Shown: one piece after another, positions 23,662 through 35,767 of the stretch
How positions within the stretch are numbered: the stretch's first letter is position 1
Layout: each line of letters opens with the position of its first letter
Assembly (NCBI RefSeq): GCF_932526225.1
Contig: NC_064042.1
Location: 12,845,040 to 12,909,039 of the forward strand
Length of the DNA: 64,000 bases
Source of the DNA: Nematostella vectensis
Lineage: Eukaryota > Cnidaria > Anthozoa > Actiniaria > Edwardsiidae
Direction of reading: 5' to 3'
The notes under the pieces: generated by a model
What the model was told of the DNA's origin: nothing
Seen by the model: only the letters and a program-made list of their open reading frames with translations
The model's database searches: none
Program-made: the position numbers and the translations under genes

Positions 23662-24945
23662 ACCAATCAGAGGTCGTAAATTCTCTACGTTCTCTTGTAC
23701 TCTTTAATACAAAGGATAGCTCGTTACAAACTTGTTGAATTTATATGAAATTAACGTGTATAGCACTTGATGGAGTAGAACAGAGACCCCAGAATCGCTA
23801 TGGGGCTTTGGTTATGTTAGCACTATGAATCAGATATAAAAGTAATAAGGATACATTGGTTGTTTAATCGCTCAATACGTTTAGTAAGGCTATTGACAGA
23901 TGAAAATCCCAAATTGACCAAATTGCTGAAAATGGAAATAGAGTTAGAAGCATTTTTAAGATATAAAACTCAACATAACACAAACAGCTACAGGTTATTT
24001 TTATAGACTTCGAAAGATTTATATCAGTATCAAGTAAAAAGCTTTTTTGTTATATGAGTTAAAGGTATTTATTTTCTTTGAATTATATTGTGTTTTGTCG
24101 ATGATTTTTTCTTCTGGTGTTTTAGTGATTTAATCAAATGTATTTAACGTTAATGAGATGACAATCAATACGAAAGTTTGCAAAAATACTAGCCTTATTC
24201 ATATTCTACAGATAGGAAAGGTAAGAATAGTACGAAATTTTTTTTTTCTATGCATCTGTTAATATTTCTATTTAGTAATAAATAATTTTAATCGTTTACT
24301 TTCAATTGCTGCATCTGTCCGAGGCCCAATTTAAAGCGATGCCGATCAAATTTGTGACCGCACAAACATTCGTACAGTAAATGGTGTTACACGAAACCGT
24401 GCGAGTTTTTCACTCAGCTCACATGGTTCTCGTATAGCTGTCTCTTTTTTAACCCAGCAAGAGGGGTCCCGTGTAAACGGAACGCGTAACCGTACGAAGT
24501 TCTGAGCGGGCGAAAATTCGACCGGTACCGTGTAAAAACGGCCTGACCTTAGCTACCATTGGCTCAATTGGTGGTACGTGATTTAGAGCCCATTGGTGCG
24601 TGTCGTGAGCTCTCAACCAATAAGAGGAATTAAAGAGCAAGTAGGAAGAAACTAAATAAAGATGCATTGTTGCAGCGGAAGCTTGATGTGATTACATGAC
24701 ATGGAATAAAATCCCCAAGAAAATTTACTTTTCCGTTCTCGTTAACCAAAAGCTTAATCGTAATACAGAGATTGTCGTCATATCGAGGTTCCGCTGTGTC
24801 CGCCTTTCACTGTCTTATTTGTAAATAATTTAAAGATATGAATGTAGATTAAAAACGACTTCGATTTGTAGATTTGCCGTCTTCCATTGCTACTAGATTT
24901 GTCCGCTGACGACACGATAAATAACCCTTTGTAATGGTCCTAAGT
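23662..24945. other. ECT2 3' UTR and downstream intergenic DNA
   Basis: No further coding exon is seen after the TGA at 23659-23661. The first canonical AATAAA I find on the plus strand is at about 24277-24282, a candidate poly(A) signal giving a 3' UTR near 0.6 kb. The rest is AT-rich with no recognised gene. Confidence 0.4.
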
Positions 24946-25105
24946 CCTGCCCGTATCCAGGATTTTCAGGGTGGGGGGGGGGGGGGGGGTTCGTTTACCA
25001 ATAAAGCGCACCGTGTTCTCGTAGGTAGCTCGTACTACCTCGTAGTGGTACGTAAGAGCGGACCTTTGAATCGAGAAGGGGACTCTTGGCTACGGGCCTG
25101 TTAGT
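24946..25105. repeat. Dispersed repeat, family A (short copy)
   Basis: The left end reads CCTGCCCGTATCCAGGATTT followed by a long G run. The right end reads TTGGCTACGGGCCTG, the approximate inverse complement. Family A copies in the tandem array and at 31,303 share the same AGGCCCGTACCCAGGATTTT head and G-run core. Confidence 0.55.
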
Positions 25106-25917
25106 ATGGAGGAAGGATAATAAATGTCGAGAAGAGTCAAATAAGCCTTGTCCCCAGACTCCTTTTCGCTGAGTGGCTCTCGTTAGTGACGTCACGTTTC
25201 ATTTGCCGCGTAAGCACCGCAACATACTGCCATTTTGAAAAAGATGGATGTGTCCAGCGTCTGATATGTCATATATTTAATGTGCACCCTAAATCGCTGA
25301 GTATCGTTCACAACGGATTATTTGATATGACGGGTCGATAACAGAATTCCTTCCCTAAATCTCATTACGATAAATGATTTAATAAACGCCCTTTATCTAA
25401 AAAAAGCCTCCTATCTAATAAACGCCCCCCTAAGCTTACAAGTTTGTAATGAACGCCCCCTCTATTAAACGCCACCCCCCCTTCCCCTATGTCTTTGTCT
25501 ATCGAACACCCCGGACCATCGAAAAACGTTGTCGCTTTGCGGGTCTGGTACCGACGAATCTCACTTTTTTCCAGACCTTCTCCATTGACTAAAGTTGGTC
25601 TCAGTCACTGTTTTCTCTTCTTATTACGAGTCATAAAGTTTACGATGCACCTGCGGTTCGTACGGAAAAATTAGGAATATGTTAGTTTCCTTATATGGAA
25701 GTGACCGCGTTTGGCAAAAACGTCAATTCTTGGCTAAATTTTCTCGATATGTTTAAACGCCCCGGGCGATCATTTAGGTAACAACTATATAACGATTTGA
25801 ACTGTAAGTGCGTGTACTCGTCAAAATGCTTAGCTAAATTGCGATTTAGCACTGAATGATATTAAAATTCGATATTTTAAAGAACATCACGCTGAGCAAA
25901 CCTCATCCTCAGAAACC

Positions 25918-26044
25918 CAGGGCGTCGAGGTGCGGTAGGGGGGGGGAGTAGGGGCGGGAGAGAAAAGTAGCGAGAAGACGTCTTCTCCCTTTCTTTTCTC
26001 CCCTTCTCCTCCGTCGCCTCGTTACCGCTGGCCTCGACGCCCTG
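25918..26044. repeat. 127-bp GC-rich palindromic MITE
   Basis: The element starts CAGGGCGTCGAGG and ends with the exact inverse complement CCTCGACGCCCTG (13 bp). The interior is G-rich on the left and C/T-rich on the right around a GACGTC centre, so the whole unit can fold. No coding capacity and no certain target-site duplication. Confidence 0.7.
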
Positions 26045-26754
26045 CAGTCAAACCTTTGTATAAATACCATGGTATTCATGGTAAAACACGACACATCTTT
26101 TAATGGTATATCTTGTGATCAATGAAAATGTAGCCAGGCCTCCGTTGTTAGTGTACTATTAGAATACCATGCATCCGCCATTTTGTGAAGAGAATGAGCA
26201 AATCTCAGAATCACGATCAGAATGAATGGCAAATTCGAGTGATCGCATGATTCAGATATTTCGTATAATATTATACTACTAACTCTAAATTTATTAGATA
26301 AAACAGAAAGAGGTCTTTTTCATTAATTTTTACAAGAAATAGCTTCTTGTACATGTCCCGTTACCCAAATAGAAGCTTGCATAAAAATATTGTAAGAGAT
26401 GATTAAGAACTCTAGAAATTATTGTTTTTTCTTGTAATTTAAGGGCTATTAACGAACTGGACCGGATTTGTTCGCAATCTTTTATTGAGTTTAGCAGTTT
26501 AGTGCAGTGGTATAAGTTGATGTTTGGGGGTCCTGTGCATTATGTGCCCCGGTAATGTGACCAGCGGTGGATAGTCCAAAACAAAAATGGCGGGCAAACA
26601 AGCCGAGTAGAGCTGAAACAAATCATGTCTTTTTGGGTGTATTTTTCCCCTTAAAATTATGCCATGTGCGAAGAAACCCCCCAAGACACATTTTTTTCAC
26701 ACTGAGGGAATCATCTGCTAATAAAGGAAGATTCTTGTCTGATTCGCCTTCACC

Positions 26755-29700
26755 ATGGCGCTTGTTTTGGGTGTTGGAGTTGGTCTCTTTGTGCTAGTGT
26801 TGCTATGGGTTCTAGGAATTCTCGGATGTGTGGCGTTCTCACGGGCTACTGGCGGTCTCAAGTAAGTCTTGCTTGACTCGACTGATACCTTTTTTTAAAC
26901 AAATCAAACAAATAATTTTGGCGTAGTGAATGATTGTAAACAGAAATGGTCCAATAATATAATCCCATATAATAGAAAGCTATACAGGGGCGAATACAGG
27001 GAGGGGGGTGGATTGGGTGGATATCCAGCCCCCCTCTTTTTGAGTATAAAAAGGAAAAGTCTTTTTTGTTTGAAAAAAATAAATGTCTGAGGGACAGGAG
27101 GTGCTGTCCTTCTGGCGTGACAAATCCAATACAAGTATTATTGTTAGATCTATGTGACCTTCCAAATACCACTGGATCAGTTATACATTAAGCCATCTAT
27201 CTGACCATGATCCACCTCCATTTTGAAATTCTGGGTCCGCCCCTGCTATAGGGAATTTCCATAGGGGATTAATCAAAGGCGTCCAAAGACACATCCCTCG
27301 AGCCTGTCACATCCAGGTGGATGGAAGGGGAATAGTTGACTCATTTTTTTTTTCATAACAAGAATATGACAGATATAAGCTTAGATATTAACATGCTAAC
27401 TTTGATCCTTGTCTTTGTCTGTCGTGGACTAGAATCACTACACTTCAACATGATCTAGTTCACAATGGGCATGAAATTTTTTCCATAGAAACTCAACACG
27501 ATTCTCTTATCTGTTCTTGGATCTCCACCGCTATTCCCTCTGCCTTTGGTGAAGCATTGTTAATTACATCATAAGTGATGTTACTACTGTAAGAACAGAA
27601 ACATTACATCATTCATTTCATTACGGTAAAACGGCTAAATCTTTGTTCTAGAATATCCTAGCAAAAAAGTAACAAAGTAAAGAAAATCTTGCGAGCCTTG
27701 CATGTAAACAATGTTTTAATCAAATCTAAAAAATAATAAGTTTTTTGTTAAAAGGGGGTATTCGTACAATGGTACCTGTGGTGGATGGGTGAAAAAATGT
27801 GGCAGGGGGGTGTAAATCGAAAGATCATCTAAAGGGGAGAAAAGGGTAAAACATAAACAATGGTATAGAATGACAAGAATAAGGAAAACAAAAAAGCTCT
27901 TTGAAATGTAAAGCAACATTACATATGTGACCTGGCAAGGGAAGATCAATGAACGCTGTTTCTATAATGAGGGAACGATATTGTTAATAATGAGGGAACG
28001 ATGTTGCTTCGTTATATTGTTCATAAACGATCTTGTTCCCGGGGCACAATCGGAAGAAGGTTTTTTTAAATTCGGAAGTTTGTTTTCTTTAGATTCCAAA
28101 AAAAACTCTCTAAAGTTCGGAAGATTGTTCTCTAAAATTCTGAAAATTTGGAAGATCGTCAGAAGAACGCTCTTAAGTTTGCAGAATGTCCTTGATATTT
28201 GCCGTATGCAAACTAAGAAAGCGAGTCGACTCTATTTGTCTTTGCAATACAATGACATTACAACGACATGTTAACGTTCACGGCAACAATATGACGGTTC
28301 TCGCTCGCGCATCAAACAGACCTCTCCCAAAAAAATCCTCTATATCTCAGTTTTCCTTTGCCATTAGGATAGTCACGATTCGCAAAGTTCGACCATCGAT
28401 TTGTTTGAGCCGTATGCAAATTAAGAAAGTGAGTCGGCTGTTGATGTTTTCTTCTGAAATGTTGGCGACATGGCGACAACAACTTTACTGTGACGGCTTT
28501 GCGCTTGCTAATGAACTCGCGCATCAATACGACCGCCCCTAAAAAGAAATCTATATCTGAGCTTTAATTTGCCATTACGATCATCGCGATAGGTGAAGTG
28601 TTGAAAATAATTACGAGCCGTAAGCAAACTAAGAAAGCAAGTCAGCTAATTTACTTGTCTTTGCAAAACAACATCTTGTTAAACCGCAACTTTAATGTCA
28701 CATGGACTAAAATTAAAATAAAATCAAAATTAAAAATAAATTAAAAATTAGGAAACCAAGCATTTCTCGAAAGAGGGATGTTGTCTTTGTGGTAACGATT
28801 ATCAAAATCGGAAAAACGTTTTTGCCTTCGTGTTTCTCGCACTGATAAACTTTTTTCAAATCCCTGAAAGAAGTTCTTGTCTTGTCCCTAAAAGAAGTTC
28901 TTTTCTTCGGATGAACGATCTTGAAAATCGGAAAAACGTTCTCGCCTTCGATCTTGTCTTCGGAAGAACGATATTGCCTTCGGACAAACGATCTTGTCCT
29001 CGGAGAAACGATCTTGAAAATCAGAGATCGTTTCTTGAGAAACCTGATATCGTTCTGAATATCGTTAAAGCGTTCTGCATAATCCATCGAACGATATTTT
29101 TCGTTCATAGCCCGAGCGCTTTTTCTCTAGTGTACGTTTTCCCTTGCCGGGTCACGTATGTTCTGGTACAAGGTTTATCATCAGAAGGTATGGCCAGGTA
29201 CTAGTCAAATGTCTACTAACACCTCCCCTGCCACATTTTTTCATCCATCCACCACAGGTACCATGGTACGAATACCCGCTTTTACCTAAAACTCCTTTCT
29301 ATTGTCTCTGTACTGATGTTTTTTGATTGCAGGAATGCAGTCTTTGGTATTGGAGTTCTGTTAATTGTTGTCACCTTGGTGATGCTGTTCTATCCAAGAA
29401 AGACCCGACAAGAGGAGCTGGGTGGTAGATCATCCAAACAGGTTGGACTGATTCTGCTTTTTGTATAGTTTGTAAGATAAGGCAATTGTTATACACTCTT
29501 TTTTTATAAGAACGTCTTATTTTCAGTTTACGCTGAGCTGTTCTTATTTTTGGGACATTTTAAAGCTGAATATGTTCTTAACGGCATTCTTAAATTTTAG
29601 TGTACATAAGAATATAATACCTAAGAATTATTAGTGATTGAATTACAAACTATAGCAATAATAACTAGGTAGTTACTATGAGCACAATTTGATTTTGCAT

Positions 29701-30838
29701 TTTAGGATGCATCAGGACTAAAAAAGAAAACAAATTCTGTTATCTGAGCATCGGCATGTTCTTAGCATGTTCTTAATATTTGGTGAAATATCAGGCTGGA
29801 AATTTAAAAAAAAAAGTTGTTATTAAAAAAAGTGTAGTCTGCTTGCTTGTGTTAAACTGTATTTTTACATACCTGCCAACCCCCAGACTTAACAAAACCA
29901 GGAGCTATGCTTATTTCCAGCATATGTTGGGCCTATTTTTAGAAGACTATATTTTTAAAGTAATTAATTTCATACTTTTGTGGAATTTGGACTATTAATT
30001 CACTGCCAGTGACTGTTAAGATTTCATTATTGTTTTAGAACAAAAGAACATTGGAACATACACTTTCCTGTGTGAGCATGTGTTTTGGAAATAATAAATG
30101 CAGCTGGGCGCAGCTAGGGAAATATTATCATTATCAACCAGTACGTCAAATATTACTCAAATAAATTATAATATAAGCACATTTGTTGCACATCAGTAAT
30201 TTGTGTTTCAAGCAATATTTGTTGACTTCTGCAAACTTGCCATATTGTTGTTTATAAAGCGCATGCTCTTTAAGGGGGGATACAGCTTTTTTTTCGTGGG
30301 TAAGAGGGTGCACTTACAGGTTTTGTGCAAAGGTTTGAATGTGAATCAATTATTTTCTCGTTTAAATAATATATTTATCTTATTTGGTTTAAGTTTAATA
30401 AAGAGTTTGCCCTGGAGCTGTGCCACACAATCTGATTCAACTCAGTGAACTAGAATCTATAACCAATATGCGGTAAACATTGTATGTTCCATGTACCAAT
30501 TTCCAAAACAACAGGTTCGACTGAATAATGTTCAAGCTCAGTTATACGTATGCTTTTAGCCTGAGCCTTGTTCAAATGCTAAAAATAAGGATAATATCAA
30601 TAATTTGCATCTGTTGGATGTGTTTCTGCTTGTAGTGCAAACAAACCGCTCAATATTTTTATGTTATTTTTATTTGATTTTTCAGGTTGAGGTTGATGGC
30701 CTCATTATACCAAGGACAGTGCTCTTTGCATTCATGTGCATCTTTGCCTTAGTGACATTTGTATTCCTTGTTGTCTTTCATTGGATGGAGCCTATCTATT
30801 CTCCAGCTCTGACATCCAGAAAAACCTACCAGTTTTAG
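26755..30838 (+). CDS. TMEM218: TMEM218, ciliary transition-zone membrane protein
   Basis: TMEM218 is a small multi-pass membrane protein of the ciliary transition zone, linked in vertebrates to the MKS/Joubert module. Three coding exons join in frame: 26755-26861, 29333-29441 and 30686-30838 (369 nt, 122 aa plus stop; vertebrate forms are about 115 aa). Three hydrophobic segments are visible: LGVGVGLFVLVLLWVLGILG near the N-terminus, GIGVLLIVVTLVMLFYP after exon 2 starts, and LFAFMCIFALVTFVFLVVFH near the C-terminus, followed by the characteristic WMEPIYSPAL. The start ATG has a strong context (CACCATGG). Intron 1 carries a 1.5-kb foldback element. The last exon is duplicated at 34913-35065. 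Confidence 0.9.
27735..29290. repeat. 1.5-kb foldback element in TMEM218 intron 1
   Basis: The left arm (about 27750-27945) and right arm (about 29140-29283) are inverted copies. Matching blocks include GGGTATTCGTAC.ATGGTACC, CTGTGGTGGATGG, AAAAAATGTGGCAGGGG and GTGACC(T/C)GGCAAGGGAA. The interior contains a 210-bp tandem repeat (28198-28705) and repeated AACGATCTTG/AACGATATT motifs (about 28,910-29,100). I see no transposase frame, so it is probably non-autonomous. Confidence 0.7.
28198..28705 (+). repeat. ~207-210-bp tandem repeat, about 2.4 copies
   Basis: Diverged copies begin at about 28198, 28408 and 28615 with GCCGTATGCAAACTAAGAAA-type starts. They share AAGAAAG.GAGTC, CTCGCGCATCAA and TTTGCCATTA.GAT blocks in the same order. 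The third copy is partial. The repeat lies wholly inside the larger foldback. Confidence 0.65.
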
Positions 30839-31302
30839 TAACGAACAAGACAAACTGGAACCGAAGCAACTTTTGTGGTTACGAGCAAGCTCTCTTAAAC
30901 GAGCAAAGCTAAACTTATTACAAAGGTTTTATTTGTACATAAAAAGGCAGTAAAAGGTTTCTTGCAGTAGTTGATAATTACAAGCTTAATAGTATGAAAC
31001 AATATTTTATTCATTTATCTGAGAAAATATTAGATTCTGCTTGGTAGATTTTATGTAAAATATTGGGAATGCTGTCAAACATTTATGTAAAAATGTAATA
31101 TATAGTACATCATTTACTAAAACCATATTAAGTACTTTGTAGCAATGTATATGTGTTATTCAAGCTGAAAACTCACCACCAATCCAATAGAATGATCAAC
31201 AGCACAGGAGCAAAATCACTCAAAAGTTGTCTTGCATTGAAACTCAATCGGTGATGTGTGCTACCTTGGCCACCGAGACAAAGTTGAAGGAATGACCAAC
31301 CC

Positions 31303-31612
31303 AGGCCCATACCTAGGATTTTTCTTTGAGGTGCGCCCTTATTTTTTCCGGGGGGGGGGTCTGGATGGGATGAGGTTATGATAAAAATGCGACCATGGAT
31401 TGCAGTATCTCCACGAAACGTGTATTATCAGATTTGGCTACAAAAAGTTTCCCTTATAGATTAATGACATAGACTGATCTAGAATGCCTTTTATTTCTAC
31501 ATGCTTTTTGTGTTGTTCACAGACAGCACGTATATTGCGAGCCGGAAGTGGACTTTCCACAGTTGTGTGTGGGGGTTGGCACGCCCCCCCCCCCCCCCCT
31601 GGTTACGGGCAT
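31303..31612. repeat. Dispersed repeat, family A
   Basis: The copy begins CAGGCCCATACCTAGGATTT and contains a G run after TTTTTTCC, GATAAAAATGCGACCATGG, GCAGTATCTCCACGA and TATTATCAGATTTGGCTAC. It ends with a C run and CTGGTTACGGGC. It matches the array copies at 39,207, 50,150 and 58,086 in order and orientation. Confidence 0.65.
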
Positions 31613-31965
31613 TGAAGATGCATATTGGATATATTTATTCTTTTTATTTTGAGAGTCTTATTTATTACAAGTGCTATGATGAATAAAAGACGCCAAGTGA
31701 AGCTTTTTTTGTATTTTGTTTTAGTAATCTCCCTTAACAACCATTATTTCTATCTGTCAAAATCAATGCTACCTCTCAAGCGGGCTCTTTCTTTAAAATC
31801 TTTTCTAGAATGCAAACTTTTATATCTCGAGTTTGAAAGCTTTTAAGTAAATATTTCTGGTTTGTTTCCTAATTAATTTTATTCTACAATCGTGTCGCGG
31901 ATGAGTTGGACTGCTCTAGTAACTACGTTGCAATAAAGATATACGTGATCTACCTTTGAAACGAC

Positions 31966-31971
31966 TTTATT
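31966..31971 (-). promoter_or_regulatory. Candidate poly(A) signal of the discoidin gene
   Basis: TTTATT on the plus strand gives AATAAA on the minus strand, about 180 nt after the discoidin stop codon at 32152. Position and strand fit a polyadenylation signal; no cleavage site evidence. Confidence 0.4.
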
Positions 31972-32151
31972 GGGCTTTTGCATTTTCAGGAGAATATCAC
32001 TTTCCATATTTTACCCGCATCTAAAAGTACTAAAATCAAAAACTTTAAAAACAAACGTCGTCAATCAACCGGGAATTAGTTAATCATGTTTCTATAACCC
32101 CCTCCGCCAAATCCCCTCAAAATATAAAAGTCCAGTGCAAAGGTATCTAAG

Positions 32152-34035
32152 TCAGGCTGCACATCCGTACAACTCCGCTCTCATAGCGATAAATTCGTAC
32201 CAAGCCTGTACAACAATCCTGACGTAACGCGCTTTGATGACAGGGGAGAACTCGTTCTTCACCACAGTGGTCATATCTGAGTTTCCAGGGAAAACCTGAA
32301 AAAAGGCGCAAATATTTAAAGAGCAGCACGATTAATAGCAACACTTGTGAAGACACTTCTTCCTTGGACCAAGTTTAAGCATTTAACAAATTAAAAGTTT
32401 GCTTACCAAAGATTACTGAACACATTTAGCACATGCCATTTTCGCCTCGATCACTCACTTGCGCACCCCCCCCCCCCCTTGGCGGCCAAAAAGTGGTCAT
32501 TCTATGATGGAATCTTCAAATACTATACTTTCTCCATATGATACCTATGACTGCGCATACCCTCCCCCCCCCCCCCCCCCCCCCTCAGCCAATCCTGGGT
32601 CCGCGCCTGTTATCTAATCTCAGACGGTTACCACAGTCTAAAAAAACTCTCCCATTTATCCCCCCTTAGACTATAATTCCACTGTACACGTGTCCTTACC
32701 TTAGTCCCACCATTCTCGTCTTGGTAACTCTGCCACTGATTTCCCGTTAGGCTGTACTCCACAGTGTACTCAGTCACCCATTGGGGATAACTTTGCGGGC
32801 GTCCCTGGGTTGCTACATGGGTAATCCACGTGACTTGGCCAAGGTCCACCTGTAGATGCTCGCCTTTTTGTTTACTATTGGTTACCCATACGCCTACGTG
32901 TCGTCCACTCATTGGCTGGTTATTTAAGCGCGCGTGGTAAGGGTCGTGACTGCTGATAATGGAGTCGATAGCTGATGAATCCGTAATGCTCGAGTCAGGA
33001 ATGCTGCCATCTTCCATCCCCAGGGGGTGGGGCTTGTCAGCACAACCTGTCAAGGTCCACGAAGAAGTACGTTGCTTATAAGCTTTCATATTAAAAGAAA
33101 CATGGATGCGCATAAAACATGTCAACTCTAAACGTAATAGAACAACGCCGTAATCGGGTTTATGTCGTGTTTATAAGAAGGGCCAGTAGTTATAATCATT
33201 GTCCTAAACGTCGCGTTGCATTTATTCTCCCCTAAAAATCCCTTTCCGTCTGGTCTCTATTTGGTTTTCATGTAGAGAAAAGTACTGGATTTGCCGAAGG
33301 TTTTTTGGCTAAACAGCAGTTTGATCAAATTTTCTGGTTTGACTAAAGCAATTATCCGTTTCGCTTTTATGAGAGGGAAAGCAATGACGACGACTACTAG
33401 GATAGCGCGATCGAAAAAGATATTTTCGCGGGTGGCAATCAGTAATAATTTTAGTGCAATGGAATAAGCAAAACATTATAGTCAGAGACATGAAAATAAA
33501 CTAAGGACATTGTTTCTACAGTAGCGAACGTAGTTAGTGGAGTTTAAAGTGCAAACGTCCGCGTCCTCAACTGACCGTGAAACTTAAAGTTTTCACATCG
33601 TGGTTTTATGGAAAACGGCTGAAATGTTTCAGACAGATCGCATTCTCACGTGCTGCTATTAAATCCTGAATCAAATTCCATTGTCGTCCACATTGCCGTC
33701 TTTAATTAATAGCTAATAATACAGATGCTGGATTATTTTTCGGCGTACTTACCTTCTCTTAGATCCGCGTAAATAGAATTTTCCATTTTCACGAGTCCTT
33801 GAGGCCAGTTTACATGTGAAACCTTCATGCGCTTGCATCTCCCTTTTTTCATGTCGTAGTTGATGCTGGCGCAGTTTTCTTTGTCGTCATAGCAGAGTTT
33901 GTAGCATTCCCAAAGTTCCCCAACACCCGTCTCGTCGTAGGGAGATACAAGAAGAGAATGGCCAATCATGGAGTTCCTTGTTTTCTGAATAGCCAATGTG
34001 AGAGGGAATACGAAGAAGCAAAGGAAGACAAGCAT
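32152..34035 (-). CDS. Secreted protein with PAN/apple-like and F5/8 type C (discoidin) domains
   Basis: Three exons on the minus strand join in frame: 34035-33753, 33046-32700 and 32295-32152 (774 nt, 257 aa plus stop). The N-terminus MLVFLCFFVFPLTLAI is a signal peptide, so the product should be secreted. Residues about 20-90 have paired Cys and a GELWECYKLCYDDKENCASINY segment typical of PAN/apple modules. Residues 96-255 form a complete F5/8C domain. It begins CADKPHPLGMEDGSIPDSSI, continues through LQVDLGQVTWITHVATQGR and the junction into VFPGNSD, and ends AMRAELYGC. Such domains bind cell-surface lipids or glycans. Many anthozoan genes share this build, so I give no symbol. The final exon uses a TTTTTTCAG acceptor; boundaries agree in phase. 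Confidence 0.87.
32464..32602 (+). repeat. Dispersed repeat, family B
   Basis: Two C runs flank GGCGGCCAAAAAGTGGTCAT, AATCTTCAAATACTATACTT and CATATGATACCTATGACTG. It ends CAGCCAATCCTGGGTCCGCG. The same order occurs at 40,783, 51,710 and 59,670, and in reverse at 44,727, 53,098 and 60,290. It lies in intron 2 of the discoidin gene. Confidence 0.65.
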
Positions 34036-34454
34036 GTCTCTTAGCTCTGTGTCGTCGTGTGTTTCAAGTTAAGTGACTTACTACCTGACGGATAAGGCAT
34101 CTTCTTTTGAAAGGAGGAATCCATGCTGGCAGATGATACAATTAACTTTTCATGAGCTGACTTAAGGTAATTAAAGAGAGGAAAAATGAGAATAAAACAT
34201 AGTTTGACAATTATGTCTGCAAAATAGTCGGATAATAATTAGCAAAGATAATTCTACTTTCTTTTTTCGTACTAAGTTTTACTTCCCCATGATAAAAATA
34301 CTACGAAGGACAGCCTTCGAGTATATATCGGCCCTTCTTTGTAGTAGCTACGCTATCTGGAAATCGCACAATGTAACACTCCCTGGGGCTTGTTTTTCAA
34401 ACTATCCTTAAGTATTCGTAGTTTGGAGTTTAGTTTTTGTTTTCTTTATCATTT

Positions 34455-34665
34455 ATCACAGGCCCGCACCCAGTAGTTTGATTGGGGGATGCGAAATCCG
34501 AAAAAGTGGACCTGAATTTTCCGAGGGGGAGGGGGGAGGGGCTGTTTTCTGATAAAACTCAGATTCATCCTCGAAAGAACTAAAAGAGATTTTTTATGCC
34601 ATTGCAGTCTCTTCGAGAGACGTATATTATCGGATTTGGCTAAATATATATTATCGGATTTGGCT
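34455..34665. repeat. Family A repeat fragment flanking the TMEM218 duplication (left)
   Basis: It begins CACAGGCCCGCACCCAGTAG and contains GAATTTTCCGAGGGGGAGGG, TTTTCTGATAAAA and TATTATCGGATTTGGCTAA. The last motif is repeated twice (about 34,624-34,666), and the duplicated TMEM218 block follows directly. Confidence 0.55.
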
Positions 34666-34676
34666 AATCGCACTTG

Positions 34677-35339
34677 AACCAATTTGCGGCAAACGATGTA
34701 CGTTCCATGTACCAATTTCCAAAACAATAGGTTCGACTGAAATATGTTCAAGCTCAGTTAGACGTATGCCTTAAGTCTTAGCCTTGTTCCAATGCTAAAT
34801 ATGCCTTATTTAAATAAGGATAATATCCATAATTTGCATCTGTTGGATGTGTTTCTGCTTGTAGTGCAAACAAACCGCTCTATTTTTATGTTATTTTTAT
34901 TTGATTTTTCAGGTTGAGGTTGATGGCCTCATTATACCAAGGACAGTGCTCTTTGCATTCATGTGCATCTTTGCCTTAGTGACATTTGTATTTCTTGTTG
35001 TCTTTCATTGGATGGAGCCTATCTATTCTCCAGCTCTGACATCCAGAAAAACCTACCAGTTTTAGTAAGAAACAAGACAAACTGGAACCGAAGCAACTTT
35101 TGTGGTTACGAGCAAGCTCTCTTAAACGAGCAAAGCTAAACTTATTACAAAGTTTTTAATTGTACATAAAAAGGCAGTCTAGGTTTCTGGTAATAGTTGA
35201 TAATTACAAGGTTAATAGTATGAAAAAATATTTTGTTTATTTATCTTAGAAAATATTAGATTCTTCTTGGTAGTTTTTTTTGTAAAATATTGGGAATGCT
35301 GTCAAACATTTATGTGAAAAAATGTAATATATAGTACAT
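34677..35339 (+). repeat. Segmental duplication of the TMEM218 last exon and flanks
   Basis: This block matches 30461-31110 nearly base for base, from the AACCAAT.TGCGGCAAAC region through the last exon to TATAGTACAT. Differences are scattered substitutions and short indels. The copy is in direct orientation, about 4.2 kb downstream, with family A fragments on both sides. Confidence 0.9.
34913..35065 (+). pseudogene. Orphan duplicate of TMEM218 exon 3
   Basis: The 51 codons (including TAG) match TMEM218 exon 3 (30686-30838) with one visible synonymous change (TTC to TTT), and the TTTTTCAG acceptor is kept. No copies of exons 1-2 lie between it and the parent gene, and the discoidin gene on the opposite strand intervenes. 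Most likely it is an untranslated relic. It could in principle serve as an alternative last exon for a very long TMEM218 transcript. Confidence 0.8.
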
Positions 35340-35612
35340 GAATTTTCCGGGAGAGGAGGGGCTATTTTCTGATAAAGATCCGTGACGAAAGGGTTGTTTT
35401 GTGCCAGTATTTCCACGAGAGGTTTATTATCGAACTTGGCTACAAAAAAGTTTTAATTTATGACATACCAGAGTGATTATCTAATTCTCTTATGTTTTAA
35501 AGTTTTTTTTCTACAAATAGCAAGTTTATTGCGAACCTGAAGAGGACTTTCCGCCATTGTTAGGGATGTATGCGGGCGTTCGACCCCCCACAACCCCCAC
35601 CCCCCCTAGGAA
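35340..35612. repeat. Family A repeat fragment flanking the TMEM218 duplication (right)
   Basis: It starts GAATTTTCCGGGAGAGGAGG, then TTTTCTGATAAAG, CAGTATTTCCACGAGAG and TATTATCGAACTTGGCTAC, and ends with a C run and GGAACGGTCC. It overlaps in content with the left fragment at 34,455, so two partial copies flank the duplicated block rather than one split copy. Confidence 0.5.
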
Positions 35613-35678
35613 CGGTCCTAAAGCCAGTCATCATATCATAATTTTACAATCAATACTATCTAGCATCCTTAATTTTAT

Positions 35679-35767
35679 TAGCCCGAGTATCAGGCGATTT
35701 TATTTTTCAGAAGTACTTCCCGGTATATACTTTATAGGGAACGTAGAAGAGCATGACACTCGGGCTA
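35679..35767. repeat. 89-bp MITE with TIR TAGCCCGAGTRTCA
   Basis: The left end TAGCCCGAGTATCA and the inverse complement of the right end, TAGCCCGAGTGTCA, differ at one base. The interior, about 60 bp, is non-coding. The outermost TA could be a TA target duplication, as in Tc1/mariner or Harbinger-type elements. Confidence 0.6.

Noticed and set aside
28198-28705. CRISPR-like spaced repeats
   Set aside because: The repeats are long, diverged and contiguous, inside a eukaryotic intron; they are tandem repeats of a foldback element.
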